Source of the DNA: JAKPQD01 sp029572965
GTDB lineage: Bacteria; Bacteroidota; Bacteroidia; Bacteroidales; DTGW01
Assembly (NCBI GenBank): GCA_035374585.1
Contig: DAOSPF010000075.1
Location: 1-13,809, forward strand
Reading direction: 5' to 3'
DNA length: 13,809 nt
Shown in pieces: positions 1 through 7,542 of this stretch. The number at the start of each line of letters is the position of its first letter. Position 1 is the first letter of the stretch. Below the pieces are notes generated by a model, which saw only the letters and a program-made list of their open reading frames with translations, did not search any database and was not told where the DNA came from. The translations under genes and the position numbers were made by a program.

Positions 1-1
1 T

Positions 2-730
2 AAAACGGTTATTGTTACCGGTGCTGCAAGGGGGATAGGTAAATGCATTGCCCAAACATATGCTGGTAAAGGGGCTAATGTTGTTATTGCAGATAAGGAC
101 AAAGTTGAAGGCAAGAAAACAGAAAGAAAAATTCTGAAAGCCGGATATAAAGCTGTTTTTATCGAGACTGATGTAAGCAACCCTCATGATGTTTATGAAC
201 TGGTACATCTTTCGTGCGGAAAGTACGGAAACATTGATATTTTGATTAACAATGCCGGCATATCACGCTTTACTCCTATATTTGAACTGACTGTTGAAGC
301 TTGGGACGAGATTATCAATACCAACCTTCGGGGAACGTTTCTGTGTTCACGCGAAGTGGCCAAAATAATGCGGATAACCGGGAAAGGCTCCATTGTAAAT
401 ATTGCTTCTACACGAGCCTTTATGTCTGAACCGGATTCAGAGGCTTATGCAGCATCTAAAGGCGGGATTGTATCTTTGACGCATGCCTTGGCCGCTTCAC
501 TTGCCAAAGACCATATACAGGTCAATTGTATCAGCCCTGGCTGGATTGAAACAGGCAATTACGCTTTGCTGACGAAAGATGATCACAGCCAGCACTTTGC
601 AGGCCGTGTAGGCAAGCCTGAAGATATAGCAAATGCTTGTCTTTACTTAACTTCAGATGGCAATGACTTTATTTCGGGTACAAATATTGTTATTGATGGA
701 GGAATGACAAAGAAGATGATATATTTGTGA
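2..730 (+). CDS. Short-chain dehydrogenase/reductase (SDR), 5'-truncated
   Basis: A classical SDR oxidoreductase, cytosolic and NAD(P)(H)-dependent; the substrate cannot be told from sequence. The open frame enters from the window edge: 242 residues are visible and probably only a few N-terminal ones are missing. Counting from the first visible codon, the cofactor motif TGAARGIG lies at residues 6-13, the NNAG motif at 83-86, and the catalytic tetrad is N108, S136, Y149 and K153, with YAASK giving the YxxxK signature and Ser 13 residues before Tyr as usual. An Asp (D31) at the end of the second beta strand suggests NAD(H) rather than NADP(H), which is inference. The C-terminus has the typical GTNIVIDGGM segment. 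It resembles glucose-1-dehydrogenase or 3-oxoacyl-ACP-reductase-like members. Its stop lies 5 nt from the convergent hydrolase gene, with no clear terminator between them. Confidence 0.93.
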   Translation, partial: KTVIVTGAARGIGKCIAQTYAGKGANVVIADKDKVEGKKTERKILKAGYKAVFIETDVSNPHDVYELVHLSCGKYGNIDILINNAGISRFTPIFELTVEAWDEIINTNLRGTFLCSREVAKIMRITGKGSIVNIASTRAFMSEPDSEAYAASKGGIVSLTHALAASLAKDHIQVNCISPGWIETGNYALLTKDDHSQHFAGRVGKPEDIANACLYLTSDGNDFISGTNIVIDGGMTKKMIYL

Positions 731-735
731 GCTTT

Positions 736-1956
736 TTATTGTCCTCCCAGCTCTTTGTACCGTTCCAAAAACCTTGCATAATCCTTGTTTTGTGGATCAC
801 AACGATGATAAATTTCCAACAAAGGTTTTGCAAGCGTTAAATCGTTAGCTTGCAATGCCCTGCCAACATAGCTGTATGACATAAGGCTACAATATGCCAA
901 CAGCCTTGACGCAACAATGTTTTGCTTTTTCTCTTTAGCTAATTTGTCAAGCAGATTGAGCAGTTCGTTATAATGACCCGAAACATACAATTGATAAATC
1001 TTTTCCTGTCCTGATTTTTCAGCTTGTTCCATCTTTTCTGCCTCAACAAATAAGGCTTTGACAGTAGGCAAACTGCTGATAGAATCGCGAAACAACTCTA
1101 TTTTATTAAAATTCGTGAAATTTCTGAATACCCTTGCCCCATTGGCTGCAATACTGACAGCTTTTTTCAAACTATCTTTTATATTAAAACTCTTGGAAAG
1201 AGCATTGATTTGTTGGTTGTAAAATAAATAATGCTGTTTTACAAAAACTGAATCCATGGGAACGTTGTTATTTGCCATCCCCATCACAACAATATCTGCA
1301 AAGGCATTAGCCAGGCTATTACTGTCAGGCCATTGGTGAACCGATGGTAATGAATAAAACACGCGGCTGATGCCGTACATGCCGAGTTGGTCGGCAAATT
1401 GCTTCATTTCGAGGTAATTCATGTCTGAATCTCCGGTAAGAGCTGCAACAACAATGTTTTTGTTGAGGCGTAAAGCCTCACCCCCTGCCGAACATGCTAT
1501 TACACCTTTAACAGGAACAACTGATGCAGTAGCAAGATATAAAGCTACCCTTGAGCCTCCTGAAAACCCTGCCAAATAAAACTGCGACGAATCAACTGGC
1601 ATGTTTTGCCTGATTTCTTTGAATAGTTCATTGGCAAAGTAATTGACATCCTGCATGGGCATGCCATTTTTAATCACATTAGAGCCAACAACCATTACTT
1701 TGTACTTTTCTGCAGTCATCCTGAAAAGGTTTACTGGCAAAGTGCCGTCTCCTTTGGGATCAAAGCAAACAATAACAGGCAATGGCTTTTCTTCAGCCGA
1801 TTTGGGAATATATACAGCATAGCTGTTTTCGGTACTGCCGGCACAAACCCTGCTTAACACCTTCCCCTTTTCGAGGGCCGAAAAAGCATTAGTTTTACTG
1901 GAACATTGGGCCAGAGTCAGACACGCAAGTGAAAGTATAATGATTACTTTGTTCAT
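736..1956 (-). CDS. Predicted exported alpha/beta-hydrolase (esterase-like), possible lipoprotein
   Basis: 406 residues. The N-terminus is a hydrophobic signal peptide (residues 1-17) followed by Cys18-Ser-Ser. LAQC is a poor lipobox because Gln sits at -1, so lipidation is uncertain; export is likely. Residues about 45-225 look like an alpha/beta-hydrolase core of the depolymerase or dienelactone-hydrolase type: the nucleophile elbow is GFSGG at 130-134 (Ser132), the candidate acid is Asp176 or Asp178 (GDSD), and the candidate His is H207. Residues about 230-406 are helical and TPR-like, with no recognised catalytic motif. The ATG overlaps the stop codon of the upstream metallo-beta-lactamase gene (ATGA, 1953-1956), which suggests translational coupling. 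The substrate is unknown. It would act in the periplasm or at the outer membrane. Fold confidence is moderate and any more exact function is not supported. Confidence 0.8.
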   Translation of the reverse strand: MNKVIIILSLACLTLAQCSSKTNAFSALEKGKVLSRVCAGSTENSYAVYIPKSAEEKPLPVIVCFDPKGDGTLPVNLFRMTAEKYKVMVVGSNVIKNGMPMQDVNYFANELFKEIRQNMPVDSSQFYLAGFSGGSRVALYLATASVVPVKGVIACSAGGEALRLNKNIVVAALTGDSDMNYLEMKQFADQLGMYGISRVFYSLPSVHQWPDSNSLANAFADIVVMGMANNNVPMDSVFVKQHYLFYNQQINALSKSFNIKDSLKKAVSIAANGARVFRNFTNFNKIELFRDSISSLPTVKALFVEAEKMEQAEKSGQEKIYQLYVSGHYNELLNLLDKLAKEKKQNIVASRLLAYCSLMSYSYVGRALQANDLTLAKPLLEIYHRCDPQNKDYARFLERYKELGGQ

Positions 1957-2702
1957 TTTTTAATATTTTTTGCCAAATCAATTGTGTGCGTGAGCAATTC
2001 GAGGCCGCCTAATGATCCATGCCCGGGAATAACAACCTTTGCCGACCCAAATTTGTTATAAACCTTTTTAATGGTAGCCGGATAAGCATTAACATCGCCA
2101 TCGGCAGTGTTGCCAAGATTCTGTGAGCTTATTGCTTTTGCCATACATCCTGCAAAAAGTATTTGCTCAGATGGGACCCACACTACTATGTTGTCCGCTG
2201 AATGTGCTGCCCCGAAGTAATAACATTTTACAAGCTTTTTGCCAAGGCGCAATTCTAAAGAGTCTGTAAAGCCAATCTCAGGAACAGGCAGATTCTTCTG
2301 TTTAGCAATATTAATGGTCATTTGGTTGGCATAGGTTTTAATACCTATTGATTGAAGGTATTTTAGACCTCCCATGCAGTCGTCATGCCAATGATTAGGG
2401 ACAAATCCAACGAGCCTGAATTGCATTGTGTCGCAAATCCAGGATGTTAAAACTTGTGTAAGCGAATCGTTGCCTGGCGTGTCAAAAAGAAGCGCTTCCT
2501 TTTCATTGATAAAAATGAGGCCATTTGACCCAACCCTGCCAAAGCCTGGCATAAAGGCATAACTAACGTGCATATAGGCGTTTTCGGAGATTTTCACCAG
2601 TTCGATATCCGGCGAAAGTTTGATTGATTTATAATTTGACTGCCCCAATACACTGACACTAATGCTTATGAAGCAATACAGGAAGAAGCGAATTTTTCTC
2701 AT
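1953..2702 (-). CDS. Subclass B1 metallo-beta-lactamase, CfiA/CcrA-like
   Basis: 249 residues, the usual size for subclass B1. A signal peptide (about residues 1-20, ending VLG before Gln) predicts a periplasmic enzyme. All six B1 zinc ligands are present: H104, H106 and D108 (HWHDD motif), H167 (AAHSADN), C186 (AGCMAK) and H228 (IPGHG). The B1 substrate-binding Lys (K189, three after the Cys ligand) and Asn (N198 in LGN) also match their standard positions. From memory, several strings are shared with Bacteroides fragilis CcrA/CfiA (YANQMTI, LPVPE, GFTDSL, DNIVVW), including a Cys directly after the Asp ligand. The expected reaction is zinc-dependent beta-lactam hydrolysis, including carbapenems, but activity is inferred. 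It sits 11 nt after idi and overlaps the next gene by 4 nt, so it looks like a resident chromosomal gene and no mobile element is visible nearby. Confidence 0.93.
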   Translation of the reverse strand: MRKIRFFLYCFISISVSVLGQSNYKSIKLSPDIELVKISENAYMHVSYAFMPGFGRVGSNGLIFINEKEALLFDTPGNDSLTQVLTSWICDTMQFRLVGFVPNHWHDDCMGGLKYLQSIGIKTYANQMTINIAKQKNLPVPEIGFTDSLELRLGKKLVKCYYFGAAHSADNIVVWVPSEQILFAGCMAKAISSQNLGNTADGDVNAYPATIKKVYNKFGSAKVVIPGHGSLGGLELLTHTIDLAKNIKK

Positions 2703-2713
2703 TTTTTATAGGA

Positions 2714-3226
2714 TTACAAGTGTTTGTTTACTTTTTCAAAAATCATTTTAAACCAAACCGTGTAGTTGTCCGGATGGGAGGAGATATCCGTTTTCAAATC
2801 GTCAAAAGCAATATATTTCCAAGCCATCACTTCATCGGCATTGGGTACTGGCAATTCGTCCGAGTAACCAACAAAAACATGGTCCAGTTCATGCTCAGTA
2901 AGGCCGTTGTCTAAATCTTCGCGGTAGAGGAAAGAAAATACCTCTTTTATTCCGGCTTTGAGCCCCATTTCTTCCTGAAGCCTTCGTGCTGCAGCATCGA
3001 AAGTTGATTCGCCCGGAAACGGGTGGCTGCAACAAGTATTGGTCCACAGGCCTTTAGAGTGGTACTTGTCCATAGCACGTTGCTGCAAAAGCCATTCTCC
3101 CTTGCTGTTTATAATAAATACAGAAACTGCCCGATGTAAAAGGGCTTTTTCATGTGCTGCCATTTTTTCTTCAACACCAACCTGGTTGTCGTTGCTATCT
3201 ACAAGAATAACGTACGTTTTGCTCAT
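2714..3226 (-). CDS. idi: Isopentenyl-diphosphate delta-isomerase, type I
   Basis: 170 residues with a Nudix fold, close to the length of E. coli Idi (182). It interconverts isopentenyl and dimethylallyl diphosphate in the cytosol, balancing precursors for polyprenyl carriers and quinones. The signature WTNTCCSHP (residues 61-69) holds the catalytic Cys (C66 by alignment with E. coli C67) and a metal-ligand His. EHE at 111-113 gives the acidic residues equivalent to E. coli E114 and E116. The Nudix-like segment GESTFDAAARRLQEEMG follows the Cys loop. It appears to be the first gene of a three-gene unit with the metallo-beta-lactamase and the hydrolase. A possible -7 box lies about 20 nt upstream of the start codon. 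Confidence 0.95.
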   Translation of the reverse strand: MSKTYVILVDSNDNQVGVEEKMAAHEKALLHRAVSVFIINSKGEWLLQQRAMDKYHSKGLWTNTCCSHPFPGESTFDAAARRLQEEMGLKAGIKEVFSFLYREDLDNGLTEHELDHVFVGYSDELPVPNADEVMAWKYIAFDDLKTDISSHPDNYTVWFKMIFEKVNKHL

Positions 3227-3246
3227 ATTCTTTTTGTGATGAGATA

Positions 3247-3254
3247 CAAAAATA
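3247..3254 (-). promoter_or_regulatory. Possible Bacteroidota -7 box for the idi operon
   Basis: On the minus strand this reads TATTTTTG, a full match to TAnnTTTG. It lies about 20 nt from the idi ATG and would give a leader of roughly 10-15 nt. The nearest upstream TTTG is only 14 nt away, where 19-20 nt is usual, so the -33 element is not convincing and the call rests on the -7 box and its position. Confidence 0.35.
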
Positions 3255-3367
3255 GGCTAAATAGTTGGCAAATTATTCGTTGTTGAAAGTTTGGTTAACA
3301 CAAATTGTCCTCACTTTTTATCGTAAGGGTTTAGGGATTTATGCAGTTTTTCGAATTATTCAAAAAT

Positions 3368-4168
3368 CTATTCTACAGGTTCATTGTAGATAGCCTTTAT
3401 CACCAACCCCGCCAAGGTAAAACCAAAGATTGCTACAATATGAGCTGTTGTACCATTTACCGAAGCTTTGTAATTGGTCCACTCGTGGTCGGCCAGTTCC
3501 GGGTCACCTACAATATCCTTCTTTGGACAGTCATTCATTTCATTGCTGCAATGCAGATGACCACCTTTATTTTCAAGAACCTCGTCACTATACACACATA
3601 AAAATTCTTTCGCCGGAAGGTCGCCCTTTTTTATTTTTTTACGAATGATAGAAGCCAACGGACAGCCGTTGACACTCCAAAATTCGCCTACTTTAATTCG
3701 TGTAGGGTCTATTTTCAGGGCAGCTCCCATAGAAGAAAAAAAGCAAGCATTGGTACGCGTGGCTTTGCGTATGAGTTCCATTTTCGGGCCAAGACTGTCA
3801 ATGGCATCAATGATAAAATCATACGTACCCAGCTCAAACGAAGGGTGGTTGGCACGGTTATAAATCTTCTGGATAGCAGTAATTTCGGCATGAGGATTGA
3901 TTTCCAGCAATCGTTGTTTCAGAACATCCACTTTTACCAAGCCTACAGTTTGGGTTGTTGCATGTAGCTGCCGATTGATATTGGTGGTGCAAATACGGTC
4001 CGAGTCAACAATGGTAAGGTGCTTGATGCCCGTACGCACAAGGCTTTCAGCACACCAGCTGCCTACACCGCCGATACCAAAAATAATTACTCGTTTGGAG
4101 GCGAGCTGTTCCATCTTTTCTTTCCCAAACAACCGCTCGGTACGTTGAAATATCCATCGTTCTTGCAT
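3368..4168 (-). CDS. tcdA: tRNA threonylcarbamoyladenosine dehydratase (TcdA/CsdL, ThiF/E1-like)
   Basis: 266 residues, the expected length. In the characterised family this enzyme uses ATP to dehydrate t6A at position 37 of ANN-decoding tRNAs to the cyclic form ct6A, in the cytosol. The visible evidence is an E1-like adenylation fold: nucleotide loop GIGGVGSW (31-38), VDSD (54-57) closing the second strand, the NINRQLHAT segment (63-71) typical of ThiF/MoeB/TcdA, DAID around 121-124, and the SSMGAA segment (145-150). The N-terminal RTERLFG start and the extended C-terminal part fit TcdA better than ThiF or MoeB, which normally neighbour thiamine or molybdopterin genes not seen here. It is separated from idi by about 140 nt and appears to be transcribed alone; I found no convincing -7/-33 pair upstream. 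Confidence 0.93.
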   Translation of the reverse strand: MQERWIFQRTERLFGKEKMEQLASKRVIIFGIGGVGSWCAESLVRTGIKHLTIVDSDRICTTNINRQLHATTQTVGLVKVDVLKQRLLEINPHAEITAIQKIYNRANHPSFELGTYDFIIDAIDSLGPKMELIRKATRTNACFFSSMGAALKIDPTRIKVGEFWSVNGCPLASIIRKKIKKGDLPAKEFLCVYSDEVLENKGGHLHCSNEMNDCPKKDIVGDPELADHEWTNYKASVNGTTAHIVAIFGFTLAGLVIKAIYNEPVE

Positions 4169-4517
4169 GCCTTTGAAAATGTCAATTGATATGAGAAAAA
4201 TTACAAAAGAATCAAATTTTGTTGTCCCTGAATAAGAATCTCATATTTTTGTTTTATCCGTATAAAGTTTAATTTATTGAATTTTAATTATTTATACTGT
4301 CAATAGCTGCCATTTAATGTGAGCCGATTGAACATCCAGTTGTCCATTTTATTTATCCCTATAGCTGTCGGGATGTTTGTAGTTTGCAAAATATGGATGT
4401 TTCAAGGCAAAAGTATGAAAAATTTAAAGCTTATTGTAATTGGCCAAAAGCTATGTTCATGTTTTAGGTACAACAATATATTTTGCCTATAGTTGACCTC
4501 GCTTTTTTGTCAAACTT
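4169..4517. other. Intergenic gap without a clear gene
   Basis: About 350 bp between the start of tcdA and the end of the large peptidase-like gene, both on the minus strand. It contains a 20-bp imperfect palindrome (4355-4374), two copies of GGATGTTT (4371-4378 and 4395-4402) of which either could pair with AACATCC (4331-4337), and a plus-strand TATTTTTG (4244-4251) with a TTG 19 nt upstream. No gene starts downstream on that strand. A 39-codon open frame (4373-4492, plus) has no support. I see no clear intrinsic terminator for the upstream gene and no good promoter for tcdA. Confidence 0.6.
4355..4374. repeat. 20-bp imperfect palindrome, possible dispersed repeat copy
   Basis: The sequence ATCCCTATAGCTGTCGGGAT folds on itself with 5-bp outer arms (ATCCC/GGGAT), one T-C mismatch, one G-T wobble and a GC centre. 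It resembles the perfect palindrome ATCCCGATAGCTATCGGGAT that I recall as a recurrent intergenic motif in some Bacteroidota genomes. That relation is from memory and only one copy is present in the window. Confidence 0.5.
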
Positions 4518-7364
4518 TTAGAAATCTGCAATGTATCCCCATACTATCATTGCTTCACTTCTTTTTTCTGAAGGGACAAATGACAACCTATAGCCAATCC
4601 TCAATGTTGGTGGCAAGGAGAATGCCCTAAAGTCGAAATATAATTCTCCACCGTTAGATACGTAATTGCGGCTTTGCCATGCCTTGTTTTTATATACTTT
4701 AGCCTGGCTGTTTTCGTGAAAACCAGTAAACCATATGCGTTTTAGGTAAAATACTTTTAATATGTTAATATCTGGATAAACTAAAGGTAAGCTATAATCA
4801 ATAGCCCATCTTTTCATCGTTGTAAAAGAAGGCGTGGCTGTATCCCATAAAATTTCGTATCCTCGTGGGGCTGGCAAACGATCTGGCTGAAAATAATTGT
4901 TCAACTGCTGTTCTTCGTATGCTACTGATATTCTCAAGGAATGGTGATAGTACAGGCCTGGCAAAAACACTTTGACAGAGCCTACCTGCTGTGGCGAAAA
5001 AACATTGGACGGGCTTATCGGCTGTACATATATGAATTCAGTTTTAACCCCAAGCATAGGAAATAAATCTCGTGCAGCACTATTTTTTGTAACCGAAGCA
5101 TTGACTGAAAAGACTGAATTATGGGCACCTTTAAATATTACGCCGTTACGTGCCGAATACAACCGGTTGTCATACGAATATGTTGCACCAGGTGCCAAAC
5201 TAAAGCCATACTGCCCGTTAACTGTAGATAATGGTATAGATACATTGGTATAGACTATGAATTTGCTGGCACTTGAACGATAATCACTTGATAACCCATA
5301 CATTTTTACCGAATCGCCATAGTCTAACCCTGCCTGAAAAACAGGGAACCATCCTTGCCATGTTACATGAAGGGACGAATATAGTTTACCCTGCCAGAAT
5401 CCTTGTCCACCGGTAAATACAAAAGTGTTTAACAGGTTTTGGTTTGCAACAGTATAGCCTGGCATTAATAACCTGTCTAAAGTGGTTGCAGAGCTGTTGG
5501 CATACAATGGCACCCATGAATGGATATGAAACAGGTGCCCGATTTTACGGTATGGACGGGAATCATATCGAATATATCTCACTGAATCAGGGTTATATTT
5601 CTGAGGTTCTTGTGCAGATAACTTATCGGCCAAAGCCATTTGGTATGTGTCAACAACCTTTTTCTCAGTCCATTTTACTGTATCAATGACAGATTGCACT
5701 ATTTCCATACCATTCATAGTATAATTAGCATATATCAATGTGTCTTGACTTACACAAGCATCAAAAGCCCCATTGAGGGCTGATGTAACCTGATATACTT
5801 TTTTATTATTTACATTGAATGCATAAATATTGTCAATTCCCGAGTATGATGCACTAAAATATATTGTATTTTCTGACCAAAATGGCTTTTCGACCTGGTG
5901 AAAGCCAGGAAGAATAAGGGTGTCAACTTTGCCAGATTGGATATCAACACAATATAAGCCTTTTGCATTGTCAGCCACCATTGTATATGCTATGCTACTG
6001 CCATCGGGGCTCCAGCAAGGGGATTGAACAGCCTTTTGTCCAAAGGTAAATGAACGTAATTTTTCTCCGGTGTTTGCATCCAAAATTACCAACGAATTCA
6101 TACCCTTCACATCATTTTCAACCACAATCAGTTTTTCTCCATCTGGCGAAACTGCTGGTGCATAATATCTTGACTTTTGTGTAAGTTGTATTTTTTTGCC
6201 AGTAGCCATGTTGTAAGCCATAATTACTGAATACGAACGGTTTGCCCAGCGGATATCTGGCCTGTATTCGTCCCAATATATCCAATTTCGCCAGGCACTG
6301 ATTTTTTCAGATAAAATATATCCTGGTTCAAATAGCTTTTTCTCTTCACCAGTATTTTTATCAATTGAAACAACTGCCGGTGTATATGAAAGCCCTCGTC
6401 GGTAAACAACTAATTTGCCTTCTGCCACAACCGGACTTGTATAATTGGTATATGAAAAAGGCTTTTGAGTTATCTTGTCGAATGAGGTTAAAGACAAATG
6501 ATGGCTTTCAGCGGTCCAAATGCTATCAAGAGCTTTATATGTTTCATTATACAGTTGCCTTCTATTCTTAGAAGTCTTATTTTTAACAGCATCCAGAAAT
6601 GGAGCAGTTATGCCAGGGAACGGGCTGTCTGCAATTTCTTGAAGCACTGTTTCCCAAAGCCCCGTCCCGTATTTGATTCTGTTGTATGCTACCATCAAAT
6701 AGCCAAATTCATACTGGTTAGGTACATAGTCCTTGTAGCTGCCGTGCCAGGCTTTTCGAAAATGAAAAGGCCGATGAGTCCCAATAAGTCTGGCTCTTGT
6801 AGCCATGACAAAAGAAGGAAGCCTGCCACGCCCGCTATTGGTCAATGCAGTTTCGGCAGCAACAGCATCTCCTTCGTAAAACCAGCTTGGAGCTTGCAAG
6901 GCTGCGTTTAGCCCCCATAAGCCTTCTCCAAATAAATACTTTGAGTATCCCAGATAAGAAGTATTCATCTTTAACATTTGCCCCTGATGACGGCCTTCAT
7001 GAATGCCAAGCATCTCAAACCACCCAATAGCTGGCATATCTTGAGGTGGAGCTGTATAAAATTCCATTCGGTTGGGCATTACTGTAACAAACCCATTAGA
7101 AATAGCGTTATGATTGTGCAATAAAATCGGGGTATTGCTAATGTTTTGATTTATAGTATTGCCTGATATAGACAACGAGTAGTCCATTATGGCTGCTACT
7201 TTCTGGGCTTGGTTTTCATAGCAGGTGTCATAAACCAGCCTAAAGCGCTTCGTCTGAATTTGCCTCCATTTTACCGACGATGGGTCTTGCCCCATACCGG
7301 TTAATTGGGCATGAGCATTGCAAAAGAAAATAAACAAAAAACTGTAAATGAACAGGAGTTTCAA
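4518..7364 (-). CDS. Exported gluzincin-like peptidase / TolB-like propeller / outer-membrane barrel protein
   Basis: Unnamed large protein. Residue numbers count from the upstream TTG at 7448 (976 aa); the preferred start is the TTG at 7362-7364 (948 aa), which gives a compact signal peptide, KLLFIYSFLFIFFCNAHA, ending just before Gln48. There is no ATG in the region; a TTG at 7412 is the alternative, and a start at 7448 would lie upstream of the predicted promoter. Residues about 56-310 look like a gluzincin (peptidase MA-like) domain: HEGRH at 150-154 is a full HExxH, and WFYEGDA (189-195) supplies the probable third ligand Glu192. Residues about 330-600 hold propeller blades with PD40-type SPDGEKL and SPDGSSIAY. 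From about 640 onward the chain has alternating aromatic strands and ends in Phe, as in an outer-membrane beta-barrel. Probably a surface or outer-membrane peptidase; substrate unknown. Confidence 0.8.
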   Translation of the reverse strand: MKLLFIYSFLFIFFCNAHAQLTGMGQDPSSVKWRQIQTKRFRLVYDTCYENQAQKVAAIMDYSLSISGNTINQNISNTPILLHNHNAISNGFVTVMPNRMEFYTAPPQDMPAIGWFEMLGIHEGRHQGQMLKMNTSYLGYSKYLFGEGLWGLNAALQAPSWFYEGDAVAAETALTNSGRGRLPSFVMATRARLIGTHRPFHFRKAWHGSYKDYVPNQYEFGYLMVAYNRIKYGTGLWETVLQEIADSPFPGITAPFLDAVKNKTSKNRRQLYNETYKALDSIWTAESHHLSLTSFDKITQKPFSYTNYTSPVVAEGKLVVYRRGLSYTPAVVSIDKNTGEEKKLFEPGYILSEKISAWRNWIYWDEYRPDIRWANRSYSVIMAYNMATGKKIQLTQKSRYYAPAVSPDGEKLIVVENDVKGMNSLVILDANTGEKLRSFTFGQKAVQSPCWSPDGSSIAYTMVADNAKGLYCVDIQSGKVDTLILPGFHQVEKPFWSENTIYFSASYSGIDNIYAFNVNNKKVYQVTSALNGAFDACVSQDTLIYANYTMNGMEIVQSVIDTVKWTEKKVVDTYQMALADKLSAQEPQKYNPDSVRYIRYDSRPYRKIGHLFHIHSWVPLYANSSATTLDRLLMPGYTVANQNLLNTFVFTGGQGFWQGKLYSSLHVTWQGWFPVFQAGLDYGDSVKMYGLSSDYRSSASKFIVYTNVSIPLSTVNGQYGFSLAPGATYSYDNRLYSARNGVIFKGAHNSVFSVNASVTKNSAARDLFPMLGVKTEFIYVQPISPSNVFSPQQVGSVKVFLPGLYYHHSLRISVAYEEQQLNNYFQPDRLPAPRGYEILWDTATPSFTTMKRWAIDYSLPLVYPDINILKVFYLKRIWFTGFHENSQAKVYKNKAWQSRNYVSNGGELYFDFRAFSLPPTLRIGYRLSFVPSEKRSEAMIVWGYIADF

Positions 7365-7431
7365 TGTTTTTTGTTTGAACTTGAAGTTAGAAAAAAAACG
7401 GCGTGTTTTCAAAGTATATGTATAATGCAGA

Positions 7432-7460
7432 CAAATATATAAAATCAAAGCTGAATCAAA
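7432..7460 (-). promoter_or_regulatory. Predicted promoter for the large peptidase-like gene
   Basis: On the minus strand a -33-like TTTG (7460-7457) is followed after 17 nt by TATATTTG (7439-7432), a perfect TAnnTTTG -7 box. Initiation would fall near 7426. This excludes a translation start at 7448 and leaves leaders of about 14 or 60 nt for the TTG codons at 7412 and 7364. The spacer is slightly shorter than the usual 19-20. Confidence 0.5.
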
Positions 7461-7517
7461 AATTCTTAAAAAATTTTAACAACAGACGCCTAAAATTTTC
7501 TATTCCGGGAATATCCT

Positions 7518-7525
7518 TATATTTG
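7518..7525 (+). promoter_or_regulatory. Predicted -7 box for gtrA
   Basis: TATATTTG on the plus strand, identical to the -7 box of the divergent gene. It lies 17 nt before the gtrA ATG (7543), giving a leader of about 10 nt. The -33 region has only a weak TTTTC near 7496-7500. Confidence 0.45.
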
Positions 7526-7542
7526 CACCCTAATCAAACTGA

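Noticed and set aside
729..753. GAGCT/AGCTC inverted repeat between the convergent SDR and hydrolase genes
   Set aside because: Only 5 bp with a 15-nt loop and no T-run, too weak to call a terminator.
4373..4492. 39-codon plus-strand open frame in the gap
   Set aside because: Begins inside the palindrome, has no ribosome-binding or family signal, and its length is expected by chance.
6498..6911. 137-codon plus-strand open frame inside the large peptidase-like gene
   Set aside because: Antisense to the gluzincin-coding region, with no motif or promoter; a shadow of the real gene.
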